NCBI RefSeq assembly: GCF_900172215.1
Contig: NZ_FWFP01000007.1
Location: forward strand, 62,001 to 126,000
Direction: 5' to 3'
DNA length: 64,000 bases
From: Ruegeria meonggei
GTDB taxonomy: Bacteria > Pseudomonadota > Alphaproteobacteria > Rhodobacterales > Rhodobacteraceae
Shown here in pieces: positions 8,617-18,087 of the stretch. The notes below the pieces were generated by a model. That model saw only the letters and a list, made by a program, of their open reading frames with translations. It did not search any database and was not told the DNA's origin. Position 1 is the first letter of the stretch. Each line of letters opens with the position of its first letter. Position numbers and translations under genes: made by a program.

Positions 8617-10524
8617 ATGTCGGAACATGACAACAAACTGAACATCACCCGCCGCGGGATGCTGGGGGCGACCGCCACCGGTGCCGTGCTGGCCGGAACC
8701 GGTCTGGGGTCAACCCTGATGACCGCGAAACAGGCCAGCGCTGCGGCCAATGCCAATCTGGAACCCGGTGAGCTGGACGAATACTACGGCTTCTGGTCCT
8801 CGGGCCAGACCGGCGAATTGCGCATTCTCGGCTTTCCGTCCATGCGCGAACTGATGCGGGTGCCGGTGTTCAACCGCTGCTCAGCCACCGGCTGGGGCCA
8901 GACCAATGAATCGCTGAAAATCATGACCGACGGCCTGCTGCCGGAAACCAAAGAGTTTCTTGCCAAGCGTGGCATGAAAACCTATGACAACGGCGATCTG
9001 CACCACCCGCACATGTCGTTCACCGACGGCACTTATGATGGGCGTTACTTGTTCATGAACGACAAGGCCAACACCCGCGTCGCCCGCGTGCGCTGCGATG
9101 TGATGAAATGCGACAAGATCACCGAGATCCCCAACGCCAAGGCGATCCACGGCCTGCGCCCGCAGAAATTCCCGCGCACCGGCTATGTCTTTGCGAATGG
9201 CGAGGATGAAACTCCGCTGGTCAATGATGGCACCGTGCTGGACGATCCGTCGCAATACGTGAACATCTTCACCGCGCTGGACGGCGACACCATGGAGGTC
9301 GCATGGCAGGTGATCGTGTCGGGCAACCTCGACAACACCGACTGCGACTATCAAGGCAAATATGCCTATTCGACCTCGTACAACTCGGAAATGGGTATGA
9401 ACCTGGCCGAGATGACCGAGAACGAGCTGGACCATGTCGTTGTCTTCAACCTCGCAGAAATCGAAGCAGGTATCGAAGCCGGTGATTACCAAGAGCTGAA
9501 AGGCGTCAAGGTTCTCGACGGACGCAAAGGGCAGAACAAGAAGTACACCCGCTATATCCCGATCCCGAATTCTCCGCACGGCATCAACACCGCGCCTGAC
9601 GGCAAGCATGTCTGTATCAACGGCAAGCTGTCGCCGACCGTGTCGATCATGGACGTCACCAAGCTGGACGCGCTGTTCGACGGCGACGCTGATCCGCGAT
9701 CCTGCATCGTGGGTGAGCCGCAGCTGGGTCTTGGCCCGCTTCACACCGCTTATGACGGTCAGGGCAACGCGTTCACCACGCTGTTCCTGGACAGCCAGAT
9801 CGTGAAGTGGAACATCGACAAGGCGATTGAGGCTTACGGCGGTGCCGATGTGGACCCGATCATCTCGAAGGTCGATGTGCACTACCAGCCGGGTCACAAT
9901 TCGACCACTATGGGTGAAACCAAAGAGGCCGACGGCAAGTGGCTGATTTCGATGAACAAGTTCTCGAAAGACCGGTTCCTAAATACGGGCCCACTGAAAC
10001 CGGAAAACGAACAGCTGATCGACATCTCGTCCAACGAGATGAAGGTGGTCCACGACGGCCCGACCTTTGCCGAGCCGCATGACTCGATCATGGTGCGCAG
10101 CGACATCGTCAATCCTGTCAACGTCTGGGATCGCAACGATGTTACCTGGGAAGACGCCCGCAAACAGGCCGAGGCTGATGGCATCGATCTGGAAGACGGT
10201 GCCGAGGAACCCATCCGGGACGGCAATAAGGTGCGGGTCTATATGACCTCGCAGGCCCCGACTTTCAGCCTTGAGAAGTTCACCGTCAAACAGGGTGACG
10301 AGGTGACGGTTTACATTACAAACCTGGATGACGTGGACGACGTGACCCACGGCTTCTGCCTGGGCAACTACGGCATCGCGATGGAAGTGGCCCCGATGGC
10401 GACCGCCTCGGTCACTTTCACCGCCGACCGTCCGGGCGTGCACTGGTTCTATTGCCAGTGGTTCTGCCACGCGCTGCACATGGAAATGCGCGGCCGGATG
10501 CTGGTCGAGCCGCAGGGAGCGTAA
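8617..10524 (+). CDS. nosZ: NosZ, nitrous-oxide reductase (clade I)
   Basis: 635 residues, the catalytic subunit reducing N2O to N2 in the periplasm. A Tat signal ([11 protein letters not shown]) at the N-terminus marks it as a clade-I enzyme exported folded. The N-terminal seven-bladed propeller carries His ligands of the CuZ cluster (for example LHHPHMSF near residue 130). The C-terminal cupredoxin domain has the CuA motif [12 protein letters not shown] at about 613-624. The ATG at 8617 follows a strong AAAAGGAGG site. All copper ligands I could locate are present, so it should be active. Confidence 0.97.
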   Translation: MSEHDNKLNITRRGMLGATATGAVLAGTGLGSTLMTAKQASAAANANLEPGELDEYYGFWSSGQTGELRILGFPSMRELMRVPVFNRCSATGWGQTNESLKIMTDGLLPETKEFLAKRGMKTYDNGDLHHPHMSFTDGTYDGRYLFMNDKANTRVARVRCDVMKCDKITEIPNAKAIHGLRPQKFPRTGYVFANGEDETPLVNDGTVLDDPSQYVNIFTALDGDTMEVAWQVIVSGNLDNTDCDYQGKYAYSTSYNSEMGMNLAEMTENELDHVVVFNLAEIEAGIEAGDYQELKGVKVLDGRKGQNKKYTRYIPIPNSPHGINTAPDGKHVCINGKLSPTVSIMDVTKLDALFDGDADPRSCIVGEPQLGLGPLHTAYDGQGNAFTTLFLDSQIVKWNIDKAIEAYGGADVDPIISKVDVHYQPGHNSTTMGETKEADGKWLISMNKFSKDRFLNTGPLKPENEQLIDISSNEMKVVHDGPTFAEPHDSIMVRSDIVNPVNVWDRNDVTWEDARKQAEADGIDLEDGAEEPIRDGNKVRVYMTSQAPTFSLEKFTVKQGDEVTVYITNLDDVDDVTHGFCLGNYGIAMEVAPMATASVTFTADRPGVHWFYCQWFCHALHMEMRGRMLVEPQGA

Positions 10525-10527
10525 GCC

Positions 10528-11784
10528 ATGCGTTGGTCCCTGCTTATATCACTCATGCTCGGCTCGCCCCTTTGGGCGGCAGACTGGGATGTGCCCAACC
10601 GGGCGGGGGCCATCAACGAGATACTGGCGCAGGCGGCGGATGGAGACACCCTCCGCCTGAGTCCCGGCAATTACGCCGAAACGCTGGTTCTGGACCGGCC
10701 CGTCACCATCGACGGGCTGGGACAGGCCACCATCGACGGACAAGGGGCGGGCAGTGTCATCACTGTGACCGGGCCCAGCGTCACGTTACGCGGCCTGACG
10801 GTAGTCGGCTCAGGCTCCAGCCATGACGGGATCGACAGCGGCATCCAGCTGACCAAAACGGCCACCGCCCCAGTGGTCGAGGATAATGTGTTGCTGGGCA
10901 ATCTCTATGGCGTCGATATCCACGGTGCCAAGGACAGCATCGTCCGCGGCAACCGGATCGAAGGACGTTTGGACCAGCGGATGAATGACCGTGGCAATGG
11001 CGTCTATGTCTGGAACGCGCCAGGTGCCGTTGTCGCCGATAATGACATTCAGTTCGGCCGTGATGGGATTTTCGTAAACTCTTCGAAGAAGAATTTCTTC
11101 ACCGGCAACCTGTTCCGCGACCTGCGTTTTGCGGTGCATTACATGTACGCTGACGATTCAGTCGTCAGCGACAATGTCTCGATCGGCAATGATCTGGGCT
11201 ATGCGGTGATGTTCACGACCAATGTGAAGGTGGCCAACAACGTCTCGATGGGTGACCGCGAACATGGCGTGATGCTGAACTATGCCAACAAGAGTCAAAT
11301 CACCGGCAATGTCGTGATCGGGGCGAAGGAAAAATGCACCTTCCTTTATAATTCCAACAAGAATGAATTCACCGACAACTGGTTCCAGGGATGCGGCATC
11401 GGCATCCATTTCACCGCTGGAAGCGAACGCAATCGCATTGTTGGCAACGCGTTCATCGGCAACCGGACACAGGTGAAATACGTCTCGACCAAGTGGGTCG
11501 AGTGGTCAGAAGACGGGCGCGGCAATCACTGGTCCGATTTTGCCGCCTATGATGTGGATGGCAACGGCATCGCCGATGCCCCCTATCGCCCCAATGACTC
11601 GATGGACCATGTGCTGTGGACCCAACCCTCAGCCAAATTACTGCTCGGCTCGCCTGCCGTGCAGCTGGTGCGCTGGTCGCAATCCGCCTTCCCGGCCCTG
11701 CTGCCGGGCGGCGTGATCGACAGCAACCCATTGATGCAAGCCCCTGAACCCCCAGCTATGAAAAAGGTGCCTCATGACGGATAA
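10528..11784 (+). CDS. nosD: NosD, periplasmic copper-site maturation protein
   Basis: 418 residues with a cleavable signal peptide (MRWSLLISLMLGSPLWAAD) and a right-handed beta-helix of carbohydrate-binding/CASH repeats (repeated G-N-x-I/V units such as DNVLLGNLYGVDIHG and GNVVIGAKEKCTF). NosD works with the NosFY ABC transporter in assembling the CuZ site of NosZ. It starts 4 bases after the nosZ stop region and overlaps nosF by 11 bases. Confidence 0.94.
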   Translation: MRWSLLISLMLGSPLWAADWDVPNRAGAINEILAQAADGDTLRLSPGNYAETLVLDRPVTIDGLGQATIDGQGAGSVITVTGPSVTLRGLTVVGSGSSHDGIDSGIQLTKTATAPVVEDNVLLGNLYGVDIHGAKDSIVRGNRIEGRLDQRMNDRGNGVYVWNAPGAVVADNDIQFGRDGIFVNSSKKNFFTGNLFRDLRFAVHYMYADDSVVSDNVSIGNDLGYAVMFTTNVKVANNVSMGDREHGVMLNYANKSQITGNVVIGAKEKCTFLYNSNKNEFTDNWFQGCGIGIHFTAGSERNRIVGNAFIGNRTQVKYVSTKWVEWSEDGRGNHWSDFAAYDVDGNGIADAPYRPNDSMDHVLWTQPSAKLLLGSPAVQLVRWSQSAFPALLPGGVIDSNPLMQAPEPPAMKKVPHDG

Positions 11785-12667
11785 GGCCCTGACGATAACC
11801 CAGGTCTGCAAGGACCGTGGCAAGACCCGTGTACTTAACGGGATTACCCTTTCCCTTGCCCCCGGTCAGCGCGTGGCGCTGCTGGGCCATAACGGCGCGG
11901 GCAAGTCAACGCTGATCAAATCCATCCTCGGGCTGATCCCGATTGAGGGCGGCGCCATTCAGATCGGCACCGCCACCCCCGGCAGCGCGCAAGCGCGGCG
12001 GGACACGGCCTATCTGCCAGAGGCGGTGTCCTTCCACCCCGCCCTTACCGGGCGGGAGCAACTGACCCTGTTCGCAAAACTGTCCGGGTCCAAAGCCGAT
12101 GTGCCCGGACTACTGGACCGTGTTGGCCTAAGCGATGCGCTGGATCGCCGGATCGGTGCCTACTCCAAAGGGATGCGGCAGCGATTGGGTCTGGCGCAGG
12201 TGCTGCTGGGCCAACCGAAAGTAGCACTGCTGGATGAACCAACCAGCGGCCTGGACCCGATTTCGCGCCAAGACCTCTATGCCATCATTGATGAACTTGC
12301 AGCCCAAGGCACAGCCGTGCTGATCGCCTCCCATGCCCTGACCGAGGTCGAGGCCCGCACCGACCGCATAGCCATCATGCGCAAAGGCCGGATGGTCGCC
12401 GATGACACGCTGAACAACCTGTCGGCGCTGGCCGGTCTGCCGATCCGCCTGCGGGTGCGCGCCAGCACCAACCCGGATGCGCTGGCCGCGGAACTGGGCG
12501 GCAACCGCATCAACGGTGCGTCGGTCGAACTGCTTTGCTCGCCGGATGACAAGATGGAGGCCCTGCGACGCATCGCCGGCATGGGTGAGGCCGTGGCAGA
12601 TCTGGAAATGACGCCTCCCAAATTGGAAGACCTCTATCGCCATTATGCACAGGAGGATCTGCAATGA
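11774..12667 (+). CDS. nosF: NosF, ABC transporter ATPase for CuZ assembly
   Basis: 297 residues. Walker A GHNGAGKST at 38-46, ABC signature-like YSKGMRQRLGLAQ, and Walker B VALLDEPTSGLD are all intact, followed by an H-loop (IASHAL). It pairs with the membrane protein NosY; together with NosD they are required to build the copper-sulfur centre. Overlaps nosD and nosY, so translation is coupled. Confidence 0.95.
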   Translation: MTDKALTITQVCKDRGKTRVLNGITLSLAPGQRVALLGHNGAGKSTLIKSILGLIPIEGGAIQIGTATPGSAQARRDTAYLPEAVSFHPALTGREQLTLFAKLSGSKADVPGLLDRVGLSDALDRRIGAYSKGMRQRLGLAQVLLGQPKVALLDEPTSGLDPISRQDLYAIIDELAAQGTAVLIASHALTEVEARTDRIAIMRKGRMVADDTLNNLSALAGLPIRLRVRASTNPDALAAELGGNRINGASVELLCSPDDKMEALRRIAGMGEAVADLEMTPPKLEDLYRHYAQEDLQ

Positions 12668-13485
12668 CCCGCTTCCTCGCCATCACCCGCACTGAAATGC
12701 TGATCCTGCGCCGCAACCGCTGGCTGCTGGTCGCCACGCTGATCATGGTGCTGTTTGCACTGGCGTTGACCTTTGCGGGCAGCGCGCCAACCGGAACGCT
12801 GGGGGTCGATATGCTGACCGTCTCGGTCGCGTCGATGACCACGCTGTCGGTCTACCTTGCGCCCCTGCTGGCGCTGATGATTGCCTTTGACGCCATCGCC
12901 GGAGACGTGGACCGGGGGAGCCTGTCGCTGCTGCTGTCCTACCCCGCTGGGCGCGGAGAAATCCTGTTGGGCAAGTTTACCGCGCATCTCGCAGCACTGA
13001 CTTTTGCTATGGCTGTCGGTTTTGGCACCGCCGGTGCCGTCGCCGCATGGTTTGGCGGCGCAGGCCCCGAGAGCCTGATGGCGTTGCTGCGCTTGATCCT
13101 TACTTCCACCCTTCTGGGCGCCGTGTTCCTGGCGCTGGGATACCTGCTGTCTGCATTGGCGAGGGGCGCCACGGCGGCGGCGGGACTGTCGGCCGGGCTC
13201 TGGCTGGTCTTTGTCGTCCTCTATGATCTGGGCTTGTTGGGAGCCGTCGTCATGGATCAGGGCGGCACCTTCACCCAATCCGTCTTTCCGTGGGTGATGG
13301 TGGCCAACCCGGCCGACGCATTCCGCCTGTGGAACATCTCTGCCACCGAAGGAGTTGCGATGGCATCCGGCATGACAGGGGCCGCGCAGGCCCTACCCGC
13401 TTGGGCCGCCCCCGCATCCCTGTTGATCTGGCCAGTGCTGGGTTTCGCCATGGCCCGCGCCGCATTCCGGAGGGTCGAGCCATGA
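12664..13485 (+). CDS. nosY: NosY, ABC transporter permease
   Basis: 273 residues with about six hydrophobic helices, the ABC-2 type permease build of NosY. The start overlaps the nosF stop (ATGA) and its end overlaps the nosL start (ATGA), so nosFYL are translationally linked. It forms the membrane part of NosFY. Confidence 0.93.
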   Translation: MTRFLAITRTEMLILRRNRWLLVATLIMVLFALALTFAGSAPTGTLGVDMLTVSVASMTTLSVYLAPLLALMIAFDAIAGDVDRGSLSLLLSYPAGRGEILLGKFTAHLAALTFAMAVGFGTAGAVAAWFGGAGPESLMALLRLILTSTLLGAVFLALGYLLSALARGATAAAGLSAGLWLVFVVLYDLGLLGAVVMDQGGTFTQSVFPWVMVANPADAFRLWNISATEGVAMASGMTGAAQALPAWAAPASLLIWPVLGFAMARAAFRRVEP

Positions 13486-13997
13486 AACATCTTGTCTTGA
13501 TCGCGCTGGTCGCGCTGGTGGCCTGCAAAGAAGAACAGATCGCCGTTCCTGACGCGGTTGATCTGACCCCCGACGCGCTGAGTTATTTCTGCCAGATGAA
13601 CATTGCCGAACATGGCGGACCCAAGGGTCAGATTCATCTGGAAGGCTATCCTATGCCCCTGTTCTTCGCGCAGGTGCGCGACATGATCGCCTATCTCAAA
13701 AGCCCCGAACGGGACGCCCAAATCACCGCCGTCTATGTCAGCGATATGGGTGCCGCCCCTAACTGGCGGCAGCCGGGTGTGTCCAACTGGATCGCGGCCG
13801 ATGGTGCAACTTTCGTAGTCGGGGCTAATGTCGCCGGCGGCATGGGTGCACGCGAAGTGGTGCCTTTCGCAGGCCGCACCGATGCCATGGCGTTCATTGC
13901 CCAATATGGCGGCACAGGCCTGCCCCTGTCCGACATACCCGACACCGAAGTACTGGGGCCCGTCGATCTGGACCTGAAACTGGAGACCCCGTCATGA
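13482..13997 (+). CDS. nosL: NosL, copper-binding lipoprotein
   Basis: 171 residues from the ATG overlapping the nosY stop. A lipobox LVALVAC near residues 9-15 predicts a lipid-anchored Cys, then the conserved FCQMNIAEHGGPKGQ segment holding the Cu(I)-binding Cys-x-Met pair. NosL is the copper chaperone for NosZ maturation. A longer upstream in-frame extension lies inside nosY and is rejected. Confidence 0.94.
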   Translation: MKHLVLIALVALVACKEEQIAVPDAVDLTPDALSYFCQMNIAEHGGPKGQIHLEGYPMPLFFAQVRDMIAYLKSPERDAQITAVYVSDMGAAPNWRQPGVSNWIAADGATFVVGANVAGGMGAREVVPFAGRTDAMAFIAQYGGTGLPLSDIPDTEVLGPVDLDLKLETPS

Positions 13998-14896
13998 CCA
14001 CCCTGTCCCGTCGCCGTTTCCTGATCATGTCTGCTGCCTGCGCCGCAGCACCGGCTGCAGCAACGCCGACGCAAGCGGCCAACTGGCGCGGGGTGGCATT
14101 GGGTGCCCCGGCCAGCTTGCGGCTAGAAGGCCTGACGGAGGCTCAGGCCGCACCGGTCTTTACCGCGGTCGAGGCCGAGCTGAACCGACTTGAGAACATC
14201 TTTAGCCTCTACCGCCCGGAATCGCAGTTGAGCCAGTTGAACCGCGCGGGTCGTCTGACAGCCCCTGCACCGGAGCTTTTGAACGTCCTCTCAATATGCT
14301 CCGCACTGTTTGAGGCCTCGGACGGGGTATTCGACCCGACCATTCAACCGGTCTGGGTTGCTATGGCTCAAGGTGCTGATCAAACCAGCCTGCGCGCAGC
14401 GTGGAACAGCGTTGGATGGAGCCGGGTCACTGTGGATGCTGATGCAATCAACCTTCCCGATCCGGGACAATCGGCGCTGACACTAAATGGCATCGCTCAG
14501 GGTGCCATTACCGACCGCATTGCAGCCCTGCTGGCCGCGCACGGGTTGCGCGACGTGCTGGTGGATATGGGAGAAATTGCCGCCCGAGGGCAGCGCAGCG
14601 ACGGCCAAAGCTGGCGTGTCGGCCTGGCCGGGAATGCAGGAACAGTTCAGAAATCCATCACGCTTCGGGACCGCGCCGTTGCAACCTCGGATGCCAACAG
14701 TGTCATGCTGACAAGCGCGCAGGGTCACATTCTAAACCCCAAAAGGGACAGGCGGCCGGACCACATCGTTTCGGTATCAGCGCCCAGTGCCGCCATAGCG
14801 GACGGCCTGTCCACAACCTTATGCGCCCTGCCCGAGCCGCAAACGCAAGCGCTGATCAACGCGTTCCCCGGTGCAGCGATTGAAATGTGCCTCTGA
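13994..14896 (+). CDS. nosX: NosX, ApbE-type FAD:protein FMN transferase
   Basis: 300 residues with a Tat-like signal (RRRFLIMSAACAAAPAA). The mature part is an ApbE flavin transferase with DGVFDPTIQPV, the NGIAQGAITDRIA segment, and the C-terminal VMLTSAQGHILNP and IADGLSTTL motifs. It should attach FMN to the Thr in the NosR DxxSGAT motif. Last gene of the nos operon; the start overlaps the nosL stop by 4 bases. Confidence 0.94.
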   Translation: MTTLSRRRFLIMSAACAAAPAAATPTQAANWRGVALGAPASLRLEGLTEAQAAPVFTAVEAELNRLENIFSLYRPESQLSQLNRAGRLTAPAPELLNVLSICSALFEASDGVFDPTIQPVWVAMAQGADQTSLRAAWNSVGWSRVTVDADAINLPDPGQSALTLNGIAQGAITDRIAALLAAHGLRDVLVDMGEIAARGQRSDGQSWRVGLAGNAGTVQKSITLRDRAVATSDANSVMLTSAQGHILNPKRDRRPDHIVSVSAPSAAIADGLSTTLCALPEPQTQALINAFPGAAIEMCL

Positions 14897-15070
14897 CAAC
14901 TTGGTGTTGCGCCGCGCGCCGCCGGTCAAAATGGTTACACGCGTGAAAGGATGACCGGGTCAGCGGTGTGGCCAAGACTTTCAGAAAACGCGAACTCAGA
15001 GCCGGGTCGACACGATGTCTACTAAGCCGAGAACGTGTTCGGGTGTCCACACCTTCAGAACCGTGCAGCT

Positions 15071-15469
15071 TCATTTTGAAAATGCACTCGCAGAGGGCGC
15101 TGAATAAAGGATCACAAGCGCCAGATCGTAGTGTCCGCCGCTAATCTCTGACATGCGGTGCCCTTTCCCCTCAAGGTCACAGGCCAAAAACTGGTCTCCG
15201 ACATGCAGCACCCGCGTATCCATATCACTTGTCTGGATGCGCACCTCTCCGCGCAAGATCGTCCCAAGAACGACCGCTGGCGCGGTGTGCCAATCATCTA
15301 TGTAACCGGGTGGGTGATGCATCATCAGTATGCCGCTGGCATCTATCTGCGGTGTCGTTAGGTATCCGGTAGGGGAAGGTGGGGTAAAGCTGCCGTCCTG
15401 CAACGTCCAGACACGATCTGCAAACCGAGACCCACCATTATCGTCCTGATCTATGATTGTGATTTTCAC
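15071..15469 (-). CDS. Cupin-like protein
   Basis: 132 residues that fit a single small cupin barrel: a His-containing strand (DDWHTAPAVVLGTILRGEV), the VGDQFLACD turn, then KGHRMSEISGGHYDLALV. Metal-binding His spacing is not the textbook pattern, so the ligands are unsure. No signal peptide, so cytoplasmic. It is the last gene of the minus-strand operon that begins with the flavin monooxygenase at 19304, and ends convergently with nosX with about 170 bases between. Substrate unknown. Confidence 0.7.
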   Translation of the reverse strand: MKITIIDQDDNGGSRFADRVWTLQDGSFTPPSPTGYLTTPQIDASGILMMHHPPGYIDDWHTAPAVVLGTILRGEVRIQTSDMDTRVLHVGDQFLACDLEGKGHRMSEISGGHYDLALVILYSAPSASAFSK

Positions 15470-15531
15470 AATGTGCCCTTTCTATGCAGCAATGGCAGGG
15501 CAAGCTTTGGACCTGCCCTGCGGTTTCAGCC

Positions 15532-16254
15532 TCAGAGACCTGTGCGTGCGGGCAGAGCCACATACATCTGGACATGCGTGACGGTCGAGAACTCACCCGG
15601 CAGCGGCCCGTAGGTCTTACCATCCGAATGCCACGCCAGACCCAGATCGGCGGCAAGATGTTCTCCGCTGAGTTGCAGACAGGGCGAGATCGTACGCTCA
15701 AAATCGGCGCGACCATCGTCATTGGCGACAATGATGTTTTCCGACCCGTCGCGCGCCCCAAATGGCAGGTCATAAGTGCCAATGAACGGTTTGGTTGGCG
15801 GCCAGACCATGAAGTCATGCCAGATCGTGTACACCCCGTTCGGCACCAGGTTCTCAAAGGTCAGGTCAACGATGCCGACACCGTTTTCGCAGCTGTAAGA
15901 ACCACCCCCCTTTGCCGCAAACCACTCTCCCAATGTCAAACCCAGCGGACGGCCCTTGGGATACGGTCCGGTGTCAGTCGTATCAAGAAAGTTATGCTTA
16001 ACTTCCAAGGCCGGGGCGTAAAGCGGCGCGTCCATATCGCGGGTTGCGGCGGTCGGGCGAAAGACCTCACCTGATCCGGGTTCTTTTTCATAAAACACAT
16101 CCTGTTCGGCCATGCCGTCATCGATGTGGAAGATGAACGTGAGTTCCATACGCTCGGCGGCATCGTAGCTGACTTTGGTACTGTCATCTGCGCCTACTTC
16201 TGTTGCCATTGAAAGGGCCAGCACAGCTGCACTGGCAAGAAAACAAGGTTTCAT
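15532..16254 (-). CDS. Secreted protein of unknown function
   Basis: 240 residues with a clear signal peptide (about 1-22, ending ATEVGAD). The mature part looks beta-rich, contains one Cys pair suited to a disulfide (in SYSCENG and in ISPCLQL) and a segment LTFENLVPNGVYTIWHDFM reminiscent of beta-sandwich secreted proteins. I do not recognise the family. It is encoded 87 bases after a MauG-like di-heme peroxidase gene in the same direction, so it may be that enzyme's periplasmic partner or substrate; this is inference. Confidence 0.75.
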   Translation of the reverse strand: MKPCFLASAAVLALSMATEVGADDSTKVSYDAAERMELTFIFHIDDGMAEQDVFYEKEPGSGEVFRPTAATRDMDAPLYAPALEVKHNFLDTTDTGPYPKGRPLGLTLGEWFAAKGGGSYSCENGVGIVDLTFENLVPNGVYTIWHDFMVWPPTKPFIGTYDLPFGARDGSENIIVANDDGRADFERTISPCLQLSGEHLAADLGLAWHSDGKTYGPLPGEFSTVTHVQMYVALPARTGL

Positions 16255-16341
16255 ATCATTGGTCCTTTGGTTGATTTTGGGCGTAATTGCCCGGGGAACC
16301 GGCCCGGATGAGGAACCGGAAGCTGTGATGAACGTGGCAGG

Positions 16342-17832
16342 TTACTTTCGTGGCCTTCGGGGGTCCGGTTGCGGTGCAAGACCCGAGGGTACATGCTGCG
16401 GAACCAGATCGGACCGATCCCTGGCGGATGGATCAGTCAGCGCGTCCAGAAATGCCATCAACTCGGCAATTTCATCATCCTCAAGCGCAACAGGGGCTAA
16501 CGAGTTAGCCAGTGCGATCCTGCTTCGCAGAGCTGTCGCGCTCTGAACCCAACGATCACGCAGATCAAAAGCCGCCCGACGTTCGCCGTTGAGAGGGCGG
16601 AAGATCAGTTCCGAGTTCTCTGCCGTCTGCTCGATGATACTGCCCAAGGGCGGCAGAGGCACCGCGCTGGCATCGAAAGCTTCAAGCGATGCAACGCTGT
16701 CCAGATGATGGCGCACCATCGCCTCCAGATCGTCGAACGCTCCGTCATGCCCCCAAGGGCCAGTCAGCGTGACATTGCGCAGGCTGGGCGTGCGAAACGC
16801 AAAGAGGTCGTCGGCCTCAAACGTTACGCGATATCGCCCCTCATCTTCAGTATGGCGGCCGAAACCTGACGCCCGCCAGTAGCTGGTGTCGCTGCCATGC
16901 CCTTTGCCCGGCCCGATCTGAGGCACTGCAATGGCGTGGAATTCGTGATCCGTTTGCAGCGCGCCAGAGTGGCAAGTGACACAGCCTGCCTTGCCATAGA
17001 ACAGATATGCCCCTGCGCGGGCGGCGTCGGACAGGGCCATCGGTTCACCCGATAGAAATCCATCGAAAGGGCTATCATCGGACCGAAACGCCTGAGATTG
17101 GAACGCGGCCAATGCGTTTGCGGCCTGTACCAGGGTGATCCCATCTGTATCGGGGAATGCTGCGGCGAACATTTCCTGGTAGCCTGGAGTTTCCCCCAAA
17201 CGCTTGGCCAAATGATCCCAGGCGTCCGACACTCGATCTTCGGTCACTGCCGTCGCGACCGGGTTTTCTCCCTTTTGTCCAGCCATTTCCAAGTCCGACA
17301 ACACCGGAAACATCGCTTGTGCGGCCAGAATGGTATCCAGCCCGGGGGGCAGATGCTCGCGCGCTGGGGTCCAGTAGCCGCTTTGAAAGGTTGACAGTGG
17401 ATCAGCCTCAACCCGTCCGTCATGAAACATCGAGCGGTATTCACGCGCGCCGATGTTCCACAAGGCCTGCGCATTGCGCGGAATGCGGTCGATCACACCA
17501 TCGGCTGTGCGACGAGACGGGCCGAACCCGATGCCCCCTTCGCCGATCGACAGGGCGACGCCGTCACTGGTGCCACGCGCGGGATCATGGCAAGTGCCGC
17601 AGGAAATGTTGCGGTTGCCTGACAGGATCGGGTCGAAGAACAGATTTCTACCAAGTTCAAAAAGCGCCTGTGGTGGCTTGCCGTCATACAAATAGTCACT
17701 GTCATGCAGACCTTCGGGCACAGAAAGAGAGGCAGAGCTGTCTGCGCGCACTTGTGCTGCAACGGATAGAAGGGTCAATGAAAGTGCGGTTCCAGCGCAG
17801 ATAGACGGCTTATAGCTCTTGAAAATAGACAT
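16342..17832 (-). CDS. MauG-like di-heme cytochrome c peroxidase family protein
   Basis: 496 residues with signal peptide (about 1-30, ending VAAQVRAD) and two class-I cytochrome c motifs, CGTCH at 78-82 and CVTCH at 284-288, the paired-domain plan of bacterial CcpA/MauG. It carries TPSLRNVTLTGPWGHDG, typical of the family, and a Pro/Arg-rich tail of about 30 residues beyond the usual end. CcpA proteins are near 340 residues, so this longer form belongs to the broad MauG-like group, which oxidises protein or small substrates in the periplasm. It lies between a DUF1127 gene and a secreted protein gene. Confidence 0.9.
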   Translation of the reverse strand: MSIFKSYKPSICAGTALSLTLLSVAAQVRADSSASLSVPEGLHDSDYLYDGKPPQALFELGRNLFFDPILSGNRNISCGTCHDPARGTSDGVALSIGEGGIGFGPSRRTADGVIDRIPRNAQALWNIGAREYRSMFHDGRVEADPLSTFQSGYWTPAREHLPPGLDTILAAQAMFPVLSDLEMAGQKGENPVATAVTEDRVSDAWDHLAKRLGETPGYQEMFAAAFPDTDGITLVQAANALAAFQSQAFRSDDSPFDGFLSGEPMALSDAARAGAYLFYGKAGCVTCHSGALQTDHEFHAIAVPQIGPGKGHGSDTSYWRASGFGRHTEDEGRYRVTFEADDLFAFRTPSLRNVTLTGPWGHDGAFDDLEAMVRHHLDSVASLEAFDASAVPLPPLGSIIEQTAENSELIFRPLNGERRAAFDLRDRWVQSATALRSRIALANSLAPVALEDDEIAELMAFLDALTDPSARDRSDLVPQHVPSGLAPQPDPRRPRK

Positions 17833-17874
17833 TTTGCAATCCTTCGGTCGTAGCGTGGTCGAAAGTCTCCGCGC

Positions 17875-18087
17875 TTAAAGCAGTCGGTGACGGAGGCAGG
17901 CTTCGCGCTTGTGGTCGATGAGGTGTTCCAGACCCACGTCCCGCAACAGGCGGTCGGGCAGTTCGTCAAAACCACGGCTTCGTCGTTTCAGACGCAGGTG
18001 TAATGCGCAGCGTCGGATGAACTCTGAAATGTTCAAACATCGTCTGGAATGTTGCGCCCGGATATGCGCGGAGTTCAGATACGTCAC
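17875..18087 (-). CDS. Small DUF1127-type protein
   Basis: 70 residues starting from a GTG at 18087 that overlaps the stop of the upstream flavin monooxygenase (GTGA), with an AGAAGGA site at the right distance. The C-terminal half RGFDELPDRLLRDVGL matches the DUF1127 signature (short basic proteins found in Rhizobiales and Rhodobacterales, some of which act in RNA or phosphate/stress regulation). Longer upstream frames run out of the coding context and are rejected. Its tight coupling to a catabolic operon is unusual. Confidence 0.75.
   Translation of the reverse strand: MTYLNSAHIRAQHSRRCLNISEFIRRCALHLRLKRRSRGFDELPDRLLRDVGLEHLIDHKREACLRHRLL

Noticed and set aside
8881..9897. 338-residue minus-strand frame inside nosZ
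   Set aside because: Antisense to nosZ, whose copper motifs are intact; no independent evidence.
14897..15070. Terminator between nosX and the convergent cupin gene
   Set aside because: GC-rich but no convincing stem with a T run on either strand.
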